DNA from: Cladorhizidae sp. MBARI D1340-BT2
Taxonomy: Eukaryota; Porifera; Demospongiae; Poecilosclerida; Cladorhizidae
DNA: 64,000 nt
Direction: 5' to 3'
Assembly (NCBI GenBank): GCA_028752905.1
Contig: JAQNBH010000011.1
Span: forward strand, 21,924,841 to 21,988,840
The translations under genes and the position numbers were made by a program. The notes beneath the pieces were generated by a model, which was not told the origin of the DNA, made no database searches, and worked only from the letters and a program-made list of their open reading frames with translations. Positions 1 to 8,141 of the stretch are shown piece by piece; position 1 is the stretch's first letter; each line of letters opens with the position of its first letter.

Positions 1-481
1 GTCAGTTTATCTGTTTCTGTGATTGCTGCTGTTTTTAACTGCTTTTCTGTCTGTTTTCTTCTTATTCTCATTGACAGGAGCCCACATCAACCAACAAGCA
101 TAATTTGATCTTCATACGAGGCGTGAGTTTTACAATTTACATTAGAATGTTAGCTATCACTAAATATATTGTGGAGGCTAATCAACATTGTTGGTCAGAC
201 TTCATTGCTCTTTTATTTTTCTGATTTATACTCATGTGTGTGTATTCCAGAAACATATATTATATATTACCATAGAACCATGTCTATTATAGTGGAACCC
301 TCAATTTGGGGAACATCTACAATCTGTAATCCCTCTTTACATGCAGTCTACAATGTAACAGTTACATGTATTTGTAATGGTGCAGCTGTAGCCAATGTGG
401 CACTGCAGGCATACATGCTGTACTTTATCACTAATTCAGGGATTAAGAGTTTTGATCTATATACACTATATAGTGAGGGAC
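1..481. other. Flank upstream of the dimeric LTR element; no confirmed gene
   Basis: This is AT-rich non-satellite sequence that ends at the target duplication of the LTR element. It holds two splice-acceptor-like sites (polypyrimidine tract then AG at 76-77, and CCAG at 247-250) and an open frame across the insertion point, described separately. I recognise no protein domain here. Confidence 0.5.
78..122 (+). other. Candidate 45-nt host exon
   Basis: A long T/C-rich tract (about 30-70) ends in GACAG at 73-77, and a donor-like GTGAGT lies at 123-128. The 45 nt between them are 15 whole codons, open in only one frame. This is the pattern of a small internal exon. It is inferred from splice signals alone: there is no recognisable protein sequence, and joining it in phase to the next acceptor at 250 meets a stop after about 13 codons. 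The pairing, or the exon itself, may therefore be wrong. Confidence 0.2.
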
Positions 482-486
482 CCATA
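251..486 (+). other. Open frame interrupted by the LTR element (possible terminal exon)
   Basis: An acceptor-like T-rich tract ends in CCAG at 250. One frame then stays open to the LTR start at 487. If the retroelement and one copy of the CCATA duplication are removed, the same frame continues into 7743 onward and ends about seven codons later. The deduced peptide has several Cys residues but matches no family I know. It could be the last coding exon of a host gene broken by the insertion, or simply a chance open frame. I infer no function. Confidence 0.18.
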
Positions 487-870
487 TGTTAGGGACCTTG
501 TTAGGTAACACCCTAACAGCCCTAACAACACAGGAGCAACCTGCAGGTGTTAACCTGCAGAAAGCTCACGAACAAACTGTTGACCTCAAAGTTGACCACA
601 CTTATGTTAATAGCCGCATGCATAAACAAACACACAGCTGCTACTTGTATTCCATTGGATAGTCAATCAACCACATGCATGTATTTTACCTTATATGGTC
701 ATGTCCCTGGGGGGGAGGCCAGCCTAGTTAAGGGCAGCCTCCCTCTGGACAGATTATTCGGTCTTGAGTTGTGTCTTGTCGAAGTGAATAAAGTTGTTAT
801 TACTAGTTGCCTAAAGCACTAAGTGTGTAAAGCCTTAGCTAGACTGTTAGGGGTGGTGCATACCCTAACA
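487..870 (+). repeat. LTR 1 of dimeric element
   Basis: It starts TGTTAGGGAC and ends CCCTAACA, giving a TGTTAG/CTAACA terminal inverted repeat. An AATAAA polyadenylation signal lies at 787-792. The 5' end is set by comparison with LTR 2 and LTR 3, where a polypurine tract precedes the same start. The 3' end is set by the TT plus primer site that follows. Confidence 0.93.
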
Positions 871-872
871 TT

Positions 873-890
873 TGGTGGCAGCATAATAGG
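873..890 (+). other. Primer binding site, copy 1 (tRNA-Leu-like)
   Basis: Two bases after the LTR lies TGGTGGCAGC, the complement of the GCTGCCACCA 3' end of animal tRNA-Leu (AAG/TAG type, recalled from known tRNA sequence). The next bases diverge, but GGTTCGAACCC shortly afterwards again resembles the T-arm, so similarity to the primer tRNA may extend past the acceptor stem. The same site occurs in copy 2. Confidence 0.75.
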
Positions 891-1110
891 TTCGAACCCA
901 GTTTGAGTAGTGGCAGAGTGCTAGCTATAGTGAGTGTTGGAGTGATTGATTTCGTTGTATTCGACTATTTGGAGACATCGAAGAGAGACGGCCTGCTCAG
1001 TATTAGTGCAGATGTGTAAAAGTGTAAAGTGTGGCAAATTGGATTCTTATTGTTGACTGTGACCAGTGAACTTGTAATAAAGTGACTCGATACACTACCT
1101 GACGATTGAG

Positions 1111-2435
1111 ATGTCTATGTCGACACAAAGCAGAAGTGGGCAGGAAAATGAAGTAGAAATCACTTCTGCCAACAGTGGGACTGCCGACTACAATCCCCAG
1201 TGGGAGAGTGAAACTAAGCAAACTGCAACAGCAGAGCTGAACCCAACTGTCGATCTGCTGCGCATATTGGTGCAGCAACAACAGATCGAGTCGGCCAGGA
1301 GGGAGGAAGAGAGACAGGTTAGGTTAGCTCAGGCTGAGCTGGATCGCCAATGTCCAGAGGAGAATGAACTACGGCATCAACGAGATGCAGAGGCAGCACG
1401 ACAGCAACAGCAGCAGAAAGAAGAAAGGGAAGACCATCAGAGAGAGGTGCAGATGGCAGCGGACCTCAAGAAGTGGGAACTGGAGAATGAAGAGAAGGCC
1501 CGTCAAGAGCTACAGCGACTGAGAGAATTTCAACAGTTGACAGACACGGTAGTGGCACTGACCGTCGCCCAGGCGAGACCTCGACTACAACCAACCAAGC
1601 TACAGCCCATGAGCAATGGAGATGCACTGGATGATGAGTTCTACCGATTTGAGAGCCACATGGCCACCTTTGACATCCGGGCCGAGGACTGGTTGCTCCA
1701 CCTGAGACCTCTCCTTAAGGAAGATGCCCTGACAGCATTCCTGACACTGCCCCCAGACGAGCTCACCTATGGGAAGGCCATTCAGGACAGGATGGGTATC
1801 ACCCAGTCTGCTCACATGAAAAAATTCTGGGAATCCACGGTGAAGTCAGGTGAATCCCTCAATCAGTTGGCCTGCCGGATACAAGATCTTGGAGAAAAGC
1901 GGTAGCCGACTGCACCTTCAAGAAGGATATACTAGGTGCATTTGCCAAGGAAAACTTTTTACGGACCCTCCCCAACCACATAGCATGCTGGATTCGGGCA
2001 CAGAAACCCACCACGTCAAGGGAGGCAGGTACCTTGGGCGATGAATACTTGCGGGACAGAAACCTAGACTACTCGGTACTAATGAAAGCAAAGACGGGCA
2101 AACCAGACAAACGAGTCTGGGGAGGGACCACTTACACCAGGGAGGATCCCGCCCATGACGGGAACAGTCCTGCACAGACCACCACCATGGCATCAACACC
2201 AGGACCATTTAGACAGCTCAGAAAGGAAGGCAAACGAGATTTATCCAAAGACTTTGATGATCAAAAGGGCCCCATGTGCTTCAACTGCCACGAGTGGGGG
2301 CATATTGGAGCTACATGCCCCAAGAAGGTCTTCACAGCTTTGGCAGCTGACCTTATTCCAGAGCATGCACCACTCTGTGGAAATGGTTATATGGGAGGAC
2401 AGGATGATGCCTGTCCCACTGAGATTTTTAAGTGA
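1111..2435 (+). pseudogene. gag: gag polyprotein, copy 1 (frameshifted)
   Basis: Gag would form the particle shell and package element RNA. The first frame opens at ATG 1111 and gives 264 residues: a short N-terminus, a Gln/Glu/Arg-rich coiled-coil segment (about residues 55-145), then a capsid-like helical region. A 1-nt deletion near 1895, seen against copy 2, breaks the frame. The remainder continues in the next frame to 2435 and contains the zinc knuckle CFNCHEWGHIGATC (CX2CX4HX4C). Copy 1 keeps CGA at 2112-2114, where copy 2 has a stop. The pol frame lies +1 relative to gag, as in copy 2, so expression of pol would have needed a +1 shift or a similar bypass near the gag stop. Confidence 0.85.
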
Positions 2436-2955
2436 TTCGGCAATGGATGACGGGACCACCCTGGAAGAACAACAGAGGAGTATGCATGTTTCAGGCAAGC
2501 TTAACCACATCACATGTGACAAACTACGCTTGGACTCAGGAGCCAACATCACACTGGTAAATACCAGGTTTGTGCGGTATGACCAGTGGACAGGCAAAAT
2601 GGCGAATATTTCGATGGCTAATGGTCAGATCGACAGCCTGCCACTAGCACGCATCACTGTGGAATTGAATGGACAGATGTATGTGTGCCACGCAGCAGGA
2701 AGCCAAGACCTACCTGATGATGCGCTACTGAGAATCGATATTCCACCCATCCGGACAGCTTTCCATGCAGCAGCCAACCTGTTCCGGCCACCATCACTGC
2801 AAGCTAATGCAGCTGTCACCCGACAGCAAGCAAAAAGCGAGGGAGAGCGACTCAGGATGGAAGAACATGCTACAGAGATGTCGGAAGTACACCTGACGGA
2901 GGTGAACTCGGATGTCCAGGATGGCAAAACGAGAAGCAGCTCACAGTCGGGCTAA
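2436..2955 (+). pseudogene. pro: Aspartic protease domain, copy 1
   Basis: This is the retropepsin-type protease that would cut the Gag-Pol polyprotein. The active-site segment reads LRLDSGANITLVNTRF, with DSG as the catalytic triplet. A second flap-distal motif reads ALLRIDIPP, where the related element at 33.6-38.9 kb has MLLGQDIP, so a Gly normally conserved in this motif is Arg in both copies of this element. The frame is open from upstream of the gag stop to TAA at 2955 and is +1 to gag. The stop separates it from the integrase frame, so pol is not continuous. Confidence 0.8.
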
Positions 2956-3438
2956 CTTACTGACGGTCGACATCCAACAACCTGCAGAAGCATCGCAAGG
3001 AGCAGACCTTGCGAGGGAACAGGCTCGAGATAAGTCATTGGAGAAGGCCCGCCAGATGGCAGGACAGAATGGTTCCGCATACCATTATCAAGGAAAGTGG
3101 CTCTACCACAGGAGCTATGACCCGTTGGGAAATGAGATCGAGCAGCTGGTGTTACCACAGGCAAGGCGGAATCAAGCCATCACCATGGCACACTCTGTAC
3201 CGATGGCAGGACATCTCGGGAGAAAAAGGACAATAGCCGGCTACTCCGAGGTTTTTTGGGGCCTGGGGTCCACAAGGCTGTGGCAGAGGCATGCAGAAGT
3301 TGTCCTGTTCGCCAGAAAGCAGCCAGGAAGTCGTCAGCCAAAGCACCGTTACATCCCTTGCCGGTGATTTCTGAGCCATTTGAAAGGGTAGCCATAGACA
3401 TCGTGGGGCCTCTTCCAAGAACCAAGAATGACCCCCCC
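2912..3438 (+). pseudogene. int: Integrase N-terminal fragment, copy 1
   Basis: The frame opened at 2912 carries the linker and the His half of the H2C2 zinc-binding domain (AHSVPMAGHLGRKRT). A 1-nt shift in a T6G4 run near 3250 moves the rest to another frame: the Cys half (CRSC) and the first catalytic Asp (AIDIVGPLP). The integrase stops there. The second Asp and the Glu of the D,D-35-E triad are absent, and the sequence passes straight into RT motifs. The same shift and the same truncation are present in copy 2. The product could not integrate DNA. Confidence 0.82.
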
Positions 3439-3942
3439 TACCCAATGCCAAGGGTCGATGATCTAATCGACAAACTGGGAAATGCTCGGTAACTGTCAAC
3501 CCTCGACTTGGCCAAGGGCGTGCCTGTACGAGAGGCTGATCGTGACAAGATGGCGTTCATTTCTCCTCATGGGAAGTACCGTTTCAAGACCATGCCATTC
3601 GGCTTGAAGGGTGCACCCACCACCTTCCAGTGACTGATGGACCAGGTGCTGGATGGCATGGAGCAGTTTGTAGTGGCACTACATCATTTTCAAGCCTACC
3701 TGCTGGGATGACCCTTCTACGTCCAGACCGACCACCGTGCTCTAGCATACATAGAGAAGATGAGGAACACTAATGATCAACTTATGCACTGGGCACTAGC
3801 CTTGCAACCCTATAATTATGCAGTAACCTATCGGCCTGGTGCACAAAATGCCAATGCTGATGGGCTATCTCGCCAAGCATGGACAAATGATGACGCCCGA
3901 CCTCCGGAAGGGGAGGGAAGTGTTAGGGACCTTGTTAGGTAA
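3439..3942 (+). pseudogene. Fused RT and RNase H fragments, copy 1
   Basis: The fragment begins at the RT motif YPMPRVDDLIDKL, continues through STLDLAKG and RFKTMPFGLKGAPTTFQ (RT fingers/palm), then jumps to an RNase H C-terminal part with VQTDHRAL and NADGLSRQ. The YLDD polymerase site and most of the connection domain are deleted. Stops are TAA after GNAR (shared with copy 2) and TGA at 3631-3633 and 3709-3711, where copy 2 has CGA in both places. The frame ends in the LTR at 3942. No RT activity is possible. Confidence 0.85.
3906..3920 (+). other. Polypurine tract, copy 1
   Basis: GGAAGGGGAGGGAAG, fifteen purines in a row, lies directly before the TGTTAG start of the central LTR. This is the usual primer site for plus-strand synthesis in LTR elements and fixes the LTR boundary. 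Confidence 0.9.
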
Positions 3943-4306
3943 CACCCCAACAGCCCTATCAACACAGGAGCAACCTGCAGGTGTTAACCTGCAGAAAGCT
4001 CACGAACAAACTGTTGTCCTCAAAGTTGACCACACTTATGTCAATAGCTGCATGCATAAACAAACACACACCTGCTACTTGTATTCCATTGGATAGTCAA
4101 TCAACCACATGCATGTATTTTACCTTATATGGTCATGTCCCAGGGGGGGGGAGGCCAGCCTAGTTAAGGGCAACCTCCCTCTGGACAGATTATTCGGTCT
4201 TGAGTTGTGTCTTGTCGAAGTGAATAAAGTTATTATTACTAATTGCCTAAAGCACTAAGTGTGTAAAGCCTTAGCTAGACTGTTAGGGGTGGTGCATACC
4301 CTAACA
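3921..4306 (+). repeat. LTR 2, shared central LTR
   Basis: This 386-bp LTR serves as 3' LTR of copy 1 and 5' LTR of copy 2: polypurine tract on its left, TT plus primer site (from 4309) on its right. AATAAA lies at 4223-4228. A G9 run near 4145 is longer than in the other LTRs. There is no target duplication around it. Confidence 0.93.
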
Positions 4307-4308
4307 TT

Positions 4309-4326
4309 TGGTGGCAGCATAATAGG
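4309..4326 (+). other. Primer binding site, copy 2
   Basis: TGGTGGCAGC follows two bases after the central LTR and is identical to copy 1, matching the tRNA-Leu 3' end. Confidence 0.75.
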
Positions 4327-4546
4327 TTCGAACCCAGTTTGAGTAGTGGTAGAGTGCTAGCTATAGTGAGTGTTGGAGTGATTGATTTCGTTGTATTCGA
4401 CTATTTGGAGACATCGAAGAGAGACGGCCTGCTCAGTATTAGTGCAGATGTGTAAAAGTGTAAAGTGTGGCAAATTGGATTCTTATTGTTGACTGTGACC
4501 AGTGAACTTGTAATAAAGTGACTCGATACACTACCTGATAATTGAG

Positions 4547-5872
4547 ATGTCTATGTCGACACAAAGCAGAAGTGGGCAGGAAAATGAAGTAGAAATCACT
4601 TCTGCCAACAGTGGGACTGCGGACTACAATCCCCAGAGGGAGTGTGAAACTAAGCAAACTGCAACAGCAGAACTGAACCCAACTGTCGATCTGCTGCGCA
4701 TATTGGTGCAGCAACAACAGATCGAGTCGGCCAGGAGGGAGGAAGACAGACAGGTTAGGTTAGCTCAGGCTGAGCTGGATCGCCAACGTCGAGAGGAGAA
4801 AGAACTACGGCATCAACGAGATGCAGAGGCAGCACGACAGCAACAGCAGCGGAAAGAAGAAAGGGAAGACCATCAGAGAGTGGTGCAGAGGGCAGCGGAC
4901 CTCAAGAAGTGGGAACTGGAGAATGAAGAGAAGGCCCGTCAAAAGCTACAGCGACTGAGAGAATTTCAACAGTTGACAGACACGGTAGTGGCACTGACCA
5001 TCGCCCAGGCGAGACCTCGACTACAACCACCCAAGCTACAGCCCATGAGCAATGGAGATGCACTGGATGATGAGTTCTCCCAATTTGAGAGCCACATGGC
5101 CACCTTTGACATCCGGGCCGAGGACTGGTTGCTCCACCTGAGACCTCTCCTTAAGGAAGATGCCCTGACAGCATTCCTGACACTGCCCCCAGACGAGCTC
5201 ACCTATGAGAAGGCCATTCTGGACAGGATGGGTATCACCCAGTCTGCTCACATGAAAAAATTCTGGGAATCCACGGTGAAGTCAGGTGAATCCCTCAATC
5301 AGTTGGCCTGCCGGATACAAGATCTTGGAGAGAAAGCGGTAGCCGACTGCACCTTCAAGAAGGATATAGTTGGTGCATTTGCCAAGGAAAACTTTTTACG
5401 GACCCTCCCCAACCACATAGCATGCTGGATTCGGGCACAGAAACCCACCACGTCAAGGGAGGCAGGTTCCTTGGGCGATGAATACTTGCGGGACAGAAAC
5501 CTAGACTACTCGGTACTAATGAAAGCAAAGACTGGCAAACCAGACAAATGAGTCTGGAACAAGACCACTTACACCAGGGAGGATCCCGCCCATGACGGGA
5601 ACAGTCCTGCACAGACCACCACCATGGCTTCAACACCAGGACCATTTAGACAGCTCAGAAAGGAAGGCAAACGAGATTTATCCAAATACTTTGATGATCA
5701 AAAGGGCCCCATGTGCTTCAACTGCCACGAGTGGGGGCATATTGGAGCTACATGCCCCAAGAAGGTCTTCACAGCTTTGGCAGCTGACCTTATTCCAGAG
5801 CATGCACCACTCTGTGGAAATGGTTATATGGGAGGACAGGATGATGCCTGTCCCACTGAGATTTTTAAGTGA
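4547..5872 (+). pseudogene. gag: gag polyprotein, copy 2 (one in-frame stop)
   Basis: This is the better-preserved gag. It runs 334 residues from ATG 4547 to TGA at 5549-5551, and beyond that single stop the same frame continues to TGA near 5870, giving about 440 codons. Coiled coil lies at about residues 50-145, capsid-like helices follow, and the CCHC knuckle CFNCHEWGHIGATC is near the C-terminus. Copy 1 has CGA where this copy has TGA, a CpG-to-TpG change, so the stop is a late mutation. The start is chosen because it is the first ATG of the long frame and lies about 240 bp after the LTR in both copies. Confidence 0.87.
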
Positions 5873-6392
5873 TTCGGCAATGGATGACGGGACCACCCTG
5901 GAAGAACAACAGGGGAGTATGTATGTTTCAGGCAAGCTTAACCACATCACATGTGACAAACTACGCTTGGACTCAGGAGCCAACATCACACTGGTAAATA
6001 CCAGGTTTGTGCAGTATGACCAGTGGACAGGCAAAATGGCGAATATTTCGATGGCTAATGGTCAGATCGACAGCCTGCCACTAGCACGCATCACTGTGGA
6101 ATTGAATGGACAGATATATGTGTGCCGCGCAGCAGGAAGCCAAGACCTACCTGATGATGCGCTACTGAGAATCGATATTCCACCCATCCGGACAGCTTTC
6201 CATGTGGCAGCCAACCTGTTCCGGCCACCATCACTGCAAGCTAATGCAGCTGTCACCCGACAGCAAGCAAAAAGCGAGGGAGAGCGACTCAGGATGGAAG
6301 AACATGCTACAGAGATGTCGGAAGTACACCTGACGGAGGTGAACTCGGATGTCCAGGATGGCAAAACGAGAAGCAGCTCACAGTCGGGCTAA
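5873..6392 (+). pseudogene. pro: Aspartic protease domain, copy 2
   Basis: Same organisation as copy 1: LRLDSGANITLVNTRF holds the active-site DSG, ALLRIDIPP replaces the expected LLG motif, and the frame is +1 to gag and closes at 6392. Only scattered substitutions separate it from copy 1. The enzyme by itself might fold, but it would be expressed only through a frame change from a gag that carries a stop. Confidence 0.8.
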
Positions 6393-6871
6393 CTTACTGA
6401 CGGTCGACATCCAACAACCTGCAGAAGCATCGCAAGGAGCAGACCTTGCGAGGGAACAGGCTCGAGATAAGTCATTGGAGAAGGCCCGCCAGATGGCAGG
6501 ACAGAATGGTTCCCCATACCATTATCAAGGAAAGTGGCTCTACCCATAGGAGCTATGACCCGTTGGGAAATGAGATCGAGCAGCTGGTGTTAACACAAGC
6601 AAGGCGGAATCAAGCCATCACCATGGCACACTCTGTACCGATGGCAGGACATCTCGGGAGAAAAAGGACAATAGCCGGCTACTCCGAGGTTTTTTGGGGC
6701 CTGGGGTCCACAAGGCTGTGGCAGAGGCATGCAGAAGTTGTCCTGTTCGCCAGAAAGCAGCCAGGAAGTCGTCAGCCGAAGCACCGTTACATCCCTTGCC
6801 GGTGATTTCTGAGCCGTTTGAAAGGGTAGCCATAGACATCGTGTGGCCTCTTCCAAGAACCAAGAATGACC
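6349..6871 (+). pseudogene. int: Integrase N-terminal fragment, copy 2
   Basis: It carries the same H2C2 halves in two frames as copy 1, with the same shift in the T6G4 run (about 6688). An extra stop (TAG at 6547-6549) splits the linker, where copy 1 reads on through tacCAC. The first catalytic Asp motif reads AIDIVWPLP, with Gly to Trp against copy 1. The catalytic core is truncated at the same point before RT. Confidence 0.8.
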
Positions 6872-7377
6872 CCTACCCAATGCCAAGGGTCGATGATCTA
6901 ATCGACAAACTGGGAAATGCTCGGTAACTGTCAACCCTCGACTTGGCCAAGGGCATGCCCATACGAGAGGCTGATCGTGACAAGATGGCGTTAATTTCTC
7001 CTCATAGGAAGTACCGTTTCAAGACCATGCCATTCGGCTTGAAGGGTGCACCCACCACCTTCCAGCGACTGATGGACCAAGTGCTGGATGGCATGGAGCA
7101 GTTTGTAGCAGCACTACATCATTTTCAAGCCTACCTGCTGGGACGAACCTTCAACGTCCAGACCAACCACCGTGCTCTAGCATACATAGAGAAGATGAGG
7201 AACACTAATGATCAACTTATGCACTGGGCACTAGCCTTGCAACCCTATAATTACGCAGTAACCTATCGGCCTGGTGCACAAAATGCCAATGCTGATGGGC
7301 TATCTCGCCAAGCATGGACAGATGATGACGCCCGACCTCCGGAAGGGGAGGGAAGTGTTAGGGACCTTGTTAGGTAA
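6872..7377 (+). pseudogene. Fused RT and RNase H fragments, copy 2
   Basis: It has the same fusion as copy 1: YPMPRVDDLIDKL, then the shared TAA stop, then a continuous 144-codon frame from 6943 to 7377 with RFKTMPFGLKGAPTTFQRL joined to RNase H sequence ending NADGLSRQ. The RNase H Asp in VQTDHRAL of copy 1 is Asn here (VQTNHRAL). The YLDD block is absent. The frame runs through the polypurine tract and ends 22 nt inside LTR 3. Confidence 0.85.
7341..7355 (+). other. Polypurine tract, copy 2
   Basis: GGAAGGGGAGGGAAG directly precedes LTR 3 and is identical to copy 1. Confidence 0.9.
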
Positions 7378-7737
7378 CACCCCAACAGCCCTAACAACAC
7401 AGGAGCAACCTGCAGGTGTTAACCTGCAGAAAGCTCACGAACAAACTGTTGACCTCAAAGTTGACCACACTTATGTTAATAGCTGCATGCATAAACAAAC
7501 ACACACCTGCTACTTGTATTCCATTGGATAGTCAATCAACCACATGCATGTATTTTACCTTATATGGTCATGTCCCTGAGGGGGAGGCCAGCCTAGTTAA
7601 GGGCAGCCTCCCTCTGGACAGATTATTCGGTCTTGAGTTGTGTCTTGTCGAAGTGAATAAAGTTGTTATTACTAGTTGCCTAAAGCACTAAGTGTGTAAA
7701 GCCTTAGCTATACTGTTAGGGGTGGTGCATACTAACA
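7356..7737 (+). repeat. LTR 3 of dimeric element
   Basis: It begins TGTTAGGGAC and ends CATACTAACA. A 3-bp deletion (CCC) near the end distinguishes it from LTRs 1 and 2. AATAAA lies at 7656-7661. It is followed directly by the CCATA target duplication. Confidence 0.93.
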
Positions 7738-7904
7738 CCATACCATACATATACTTTGGAAGTTGATTGGGATATTGATAAAACATCTGGATAACGTTTC
7801 CATGTTTTGAGTAACAGTCTCAAGTCAATTTTGGCAGACATGCATAATGTTGGTTGTTTCATTATTGTACACCACTTACCATTCTCTCTCACCTAAATAT
7901 TTTG

Positions 7905-8141
7905 GCTCAAGAAGAAGTGATAACCAGTCCTCTGATGGCAACTCAAGTAACTGTAAGAAGGATGAAGTTGTTGAGGACACACATTCACATTCTGATAGTG
8001 CAATGCCTAATCAGAATCTTGAAGGATCAATCCAAGTGTTTTTCTGTGAACTTGGATCAGTCAGAGGAGCCGACTACTTCAATGAAATGTGAAGGCAAGG
8101 AAGATACAGCAGTTTATATGTACAAGGGACATTTGCAGTAG
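7905..8141 (+). other. Possible host exon remnant, hydrophilic, unknown
   Basis: An acceptor-like tract ending GGCTCAAG at about 7909 precedes a Ser/Asn/Asp/Glu-rich open frame to about 8035. A second frame continues to TAG at 8139-8141 with similar composition, so one frameshift would be needed. Nothing in it resembles a known domain. It could belong to the same disrupted host gene as 78-486, or be chance. Confidence 0.18.

Larger units (their letters stand above)
487..7737 (+). mobile_element. Dimeric Ty3/gypsy (Gmr1-type) LTR retrotransposon, LTR-int-LTR-int-LTR, defective
   Basis: Three near-identical LTRs of 382-386 bp (487-870, 3921-4306, 7356-7737) enclose two near-identical internal regions of about 3.05 kb. 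Each internal region reads, in order: tRNA-Leu-like primer site, gag with coiled coil and CCHC knuckle, aspartic protease, N-terminal integrase, fragments of reverse transcriptase and RNase H, and polypurine tract. Integrase fragments lie before RT, the order of Gmr1-like Ty3/gypsy elements. Both copies lack the same parts (most of the integrase core and the RT YLDD block), so the parent was already non-autonomous. The shared middle LTR and single flanking duplication point to unequal LTR-LTR recombination after one insertion. By eye, copies differ by only a few percent. Confidence 0.92.
482..7742 (+). repeat. 5-bp target site duplication CCATA around the dimeric element
   Basis: CCATA at 482-486 immediately precedes the first LTR and CCATA at 7738-7742 immediately follows the third. 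No such duplication flanks the central LTR, where the polypurine tract on the left and the primer site on the right are directly internal. Five base pairs is the duplication size usual for Ty3/gypsy integrases. The whole three-LTR structure therefore sits in one integration site. Confidence 0.9.

Noticed and set aside
547..822. Open frame inside LTR 1 (also in LTR 2 and LTR 3)
   Set aside because: It lies wholly in the LTR, has no domain, and its length varies between LTR copies.
873..910. tRNA gene suggested by GGTTCGAACCC after the LTR
   Set aside because: The word is part of an LTR element leader next to the primer site; no acceptor stem, D-arm or anticodon arm can be formed around it.
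1003..1281. Minus-strand frames over gag leaders (also 4439-4717) and other antisense frames in both internal regions
   Set aside because: They are shadows of the plus-strand gag, pro and pol sequence, which carries the recognisable motifs.
3400..3942. Integrase-before-RT order in the dimeric element as a mere rearrangement artefact
   Set aside because: The better-preserved element at 33.6-38.9 kb shows the same order with complete domains, so the order is natural for this group; only the deletions are secondary.
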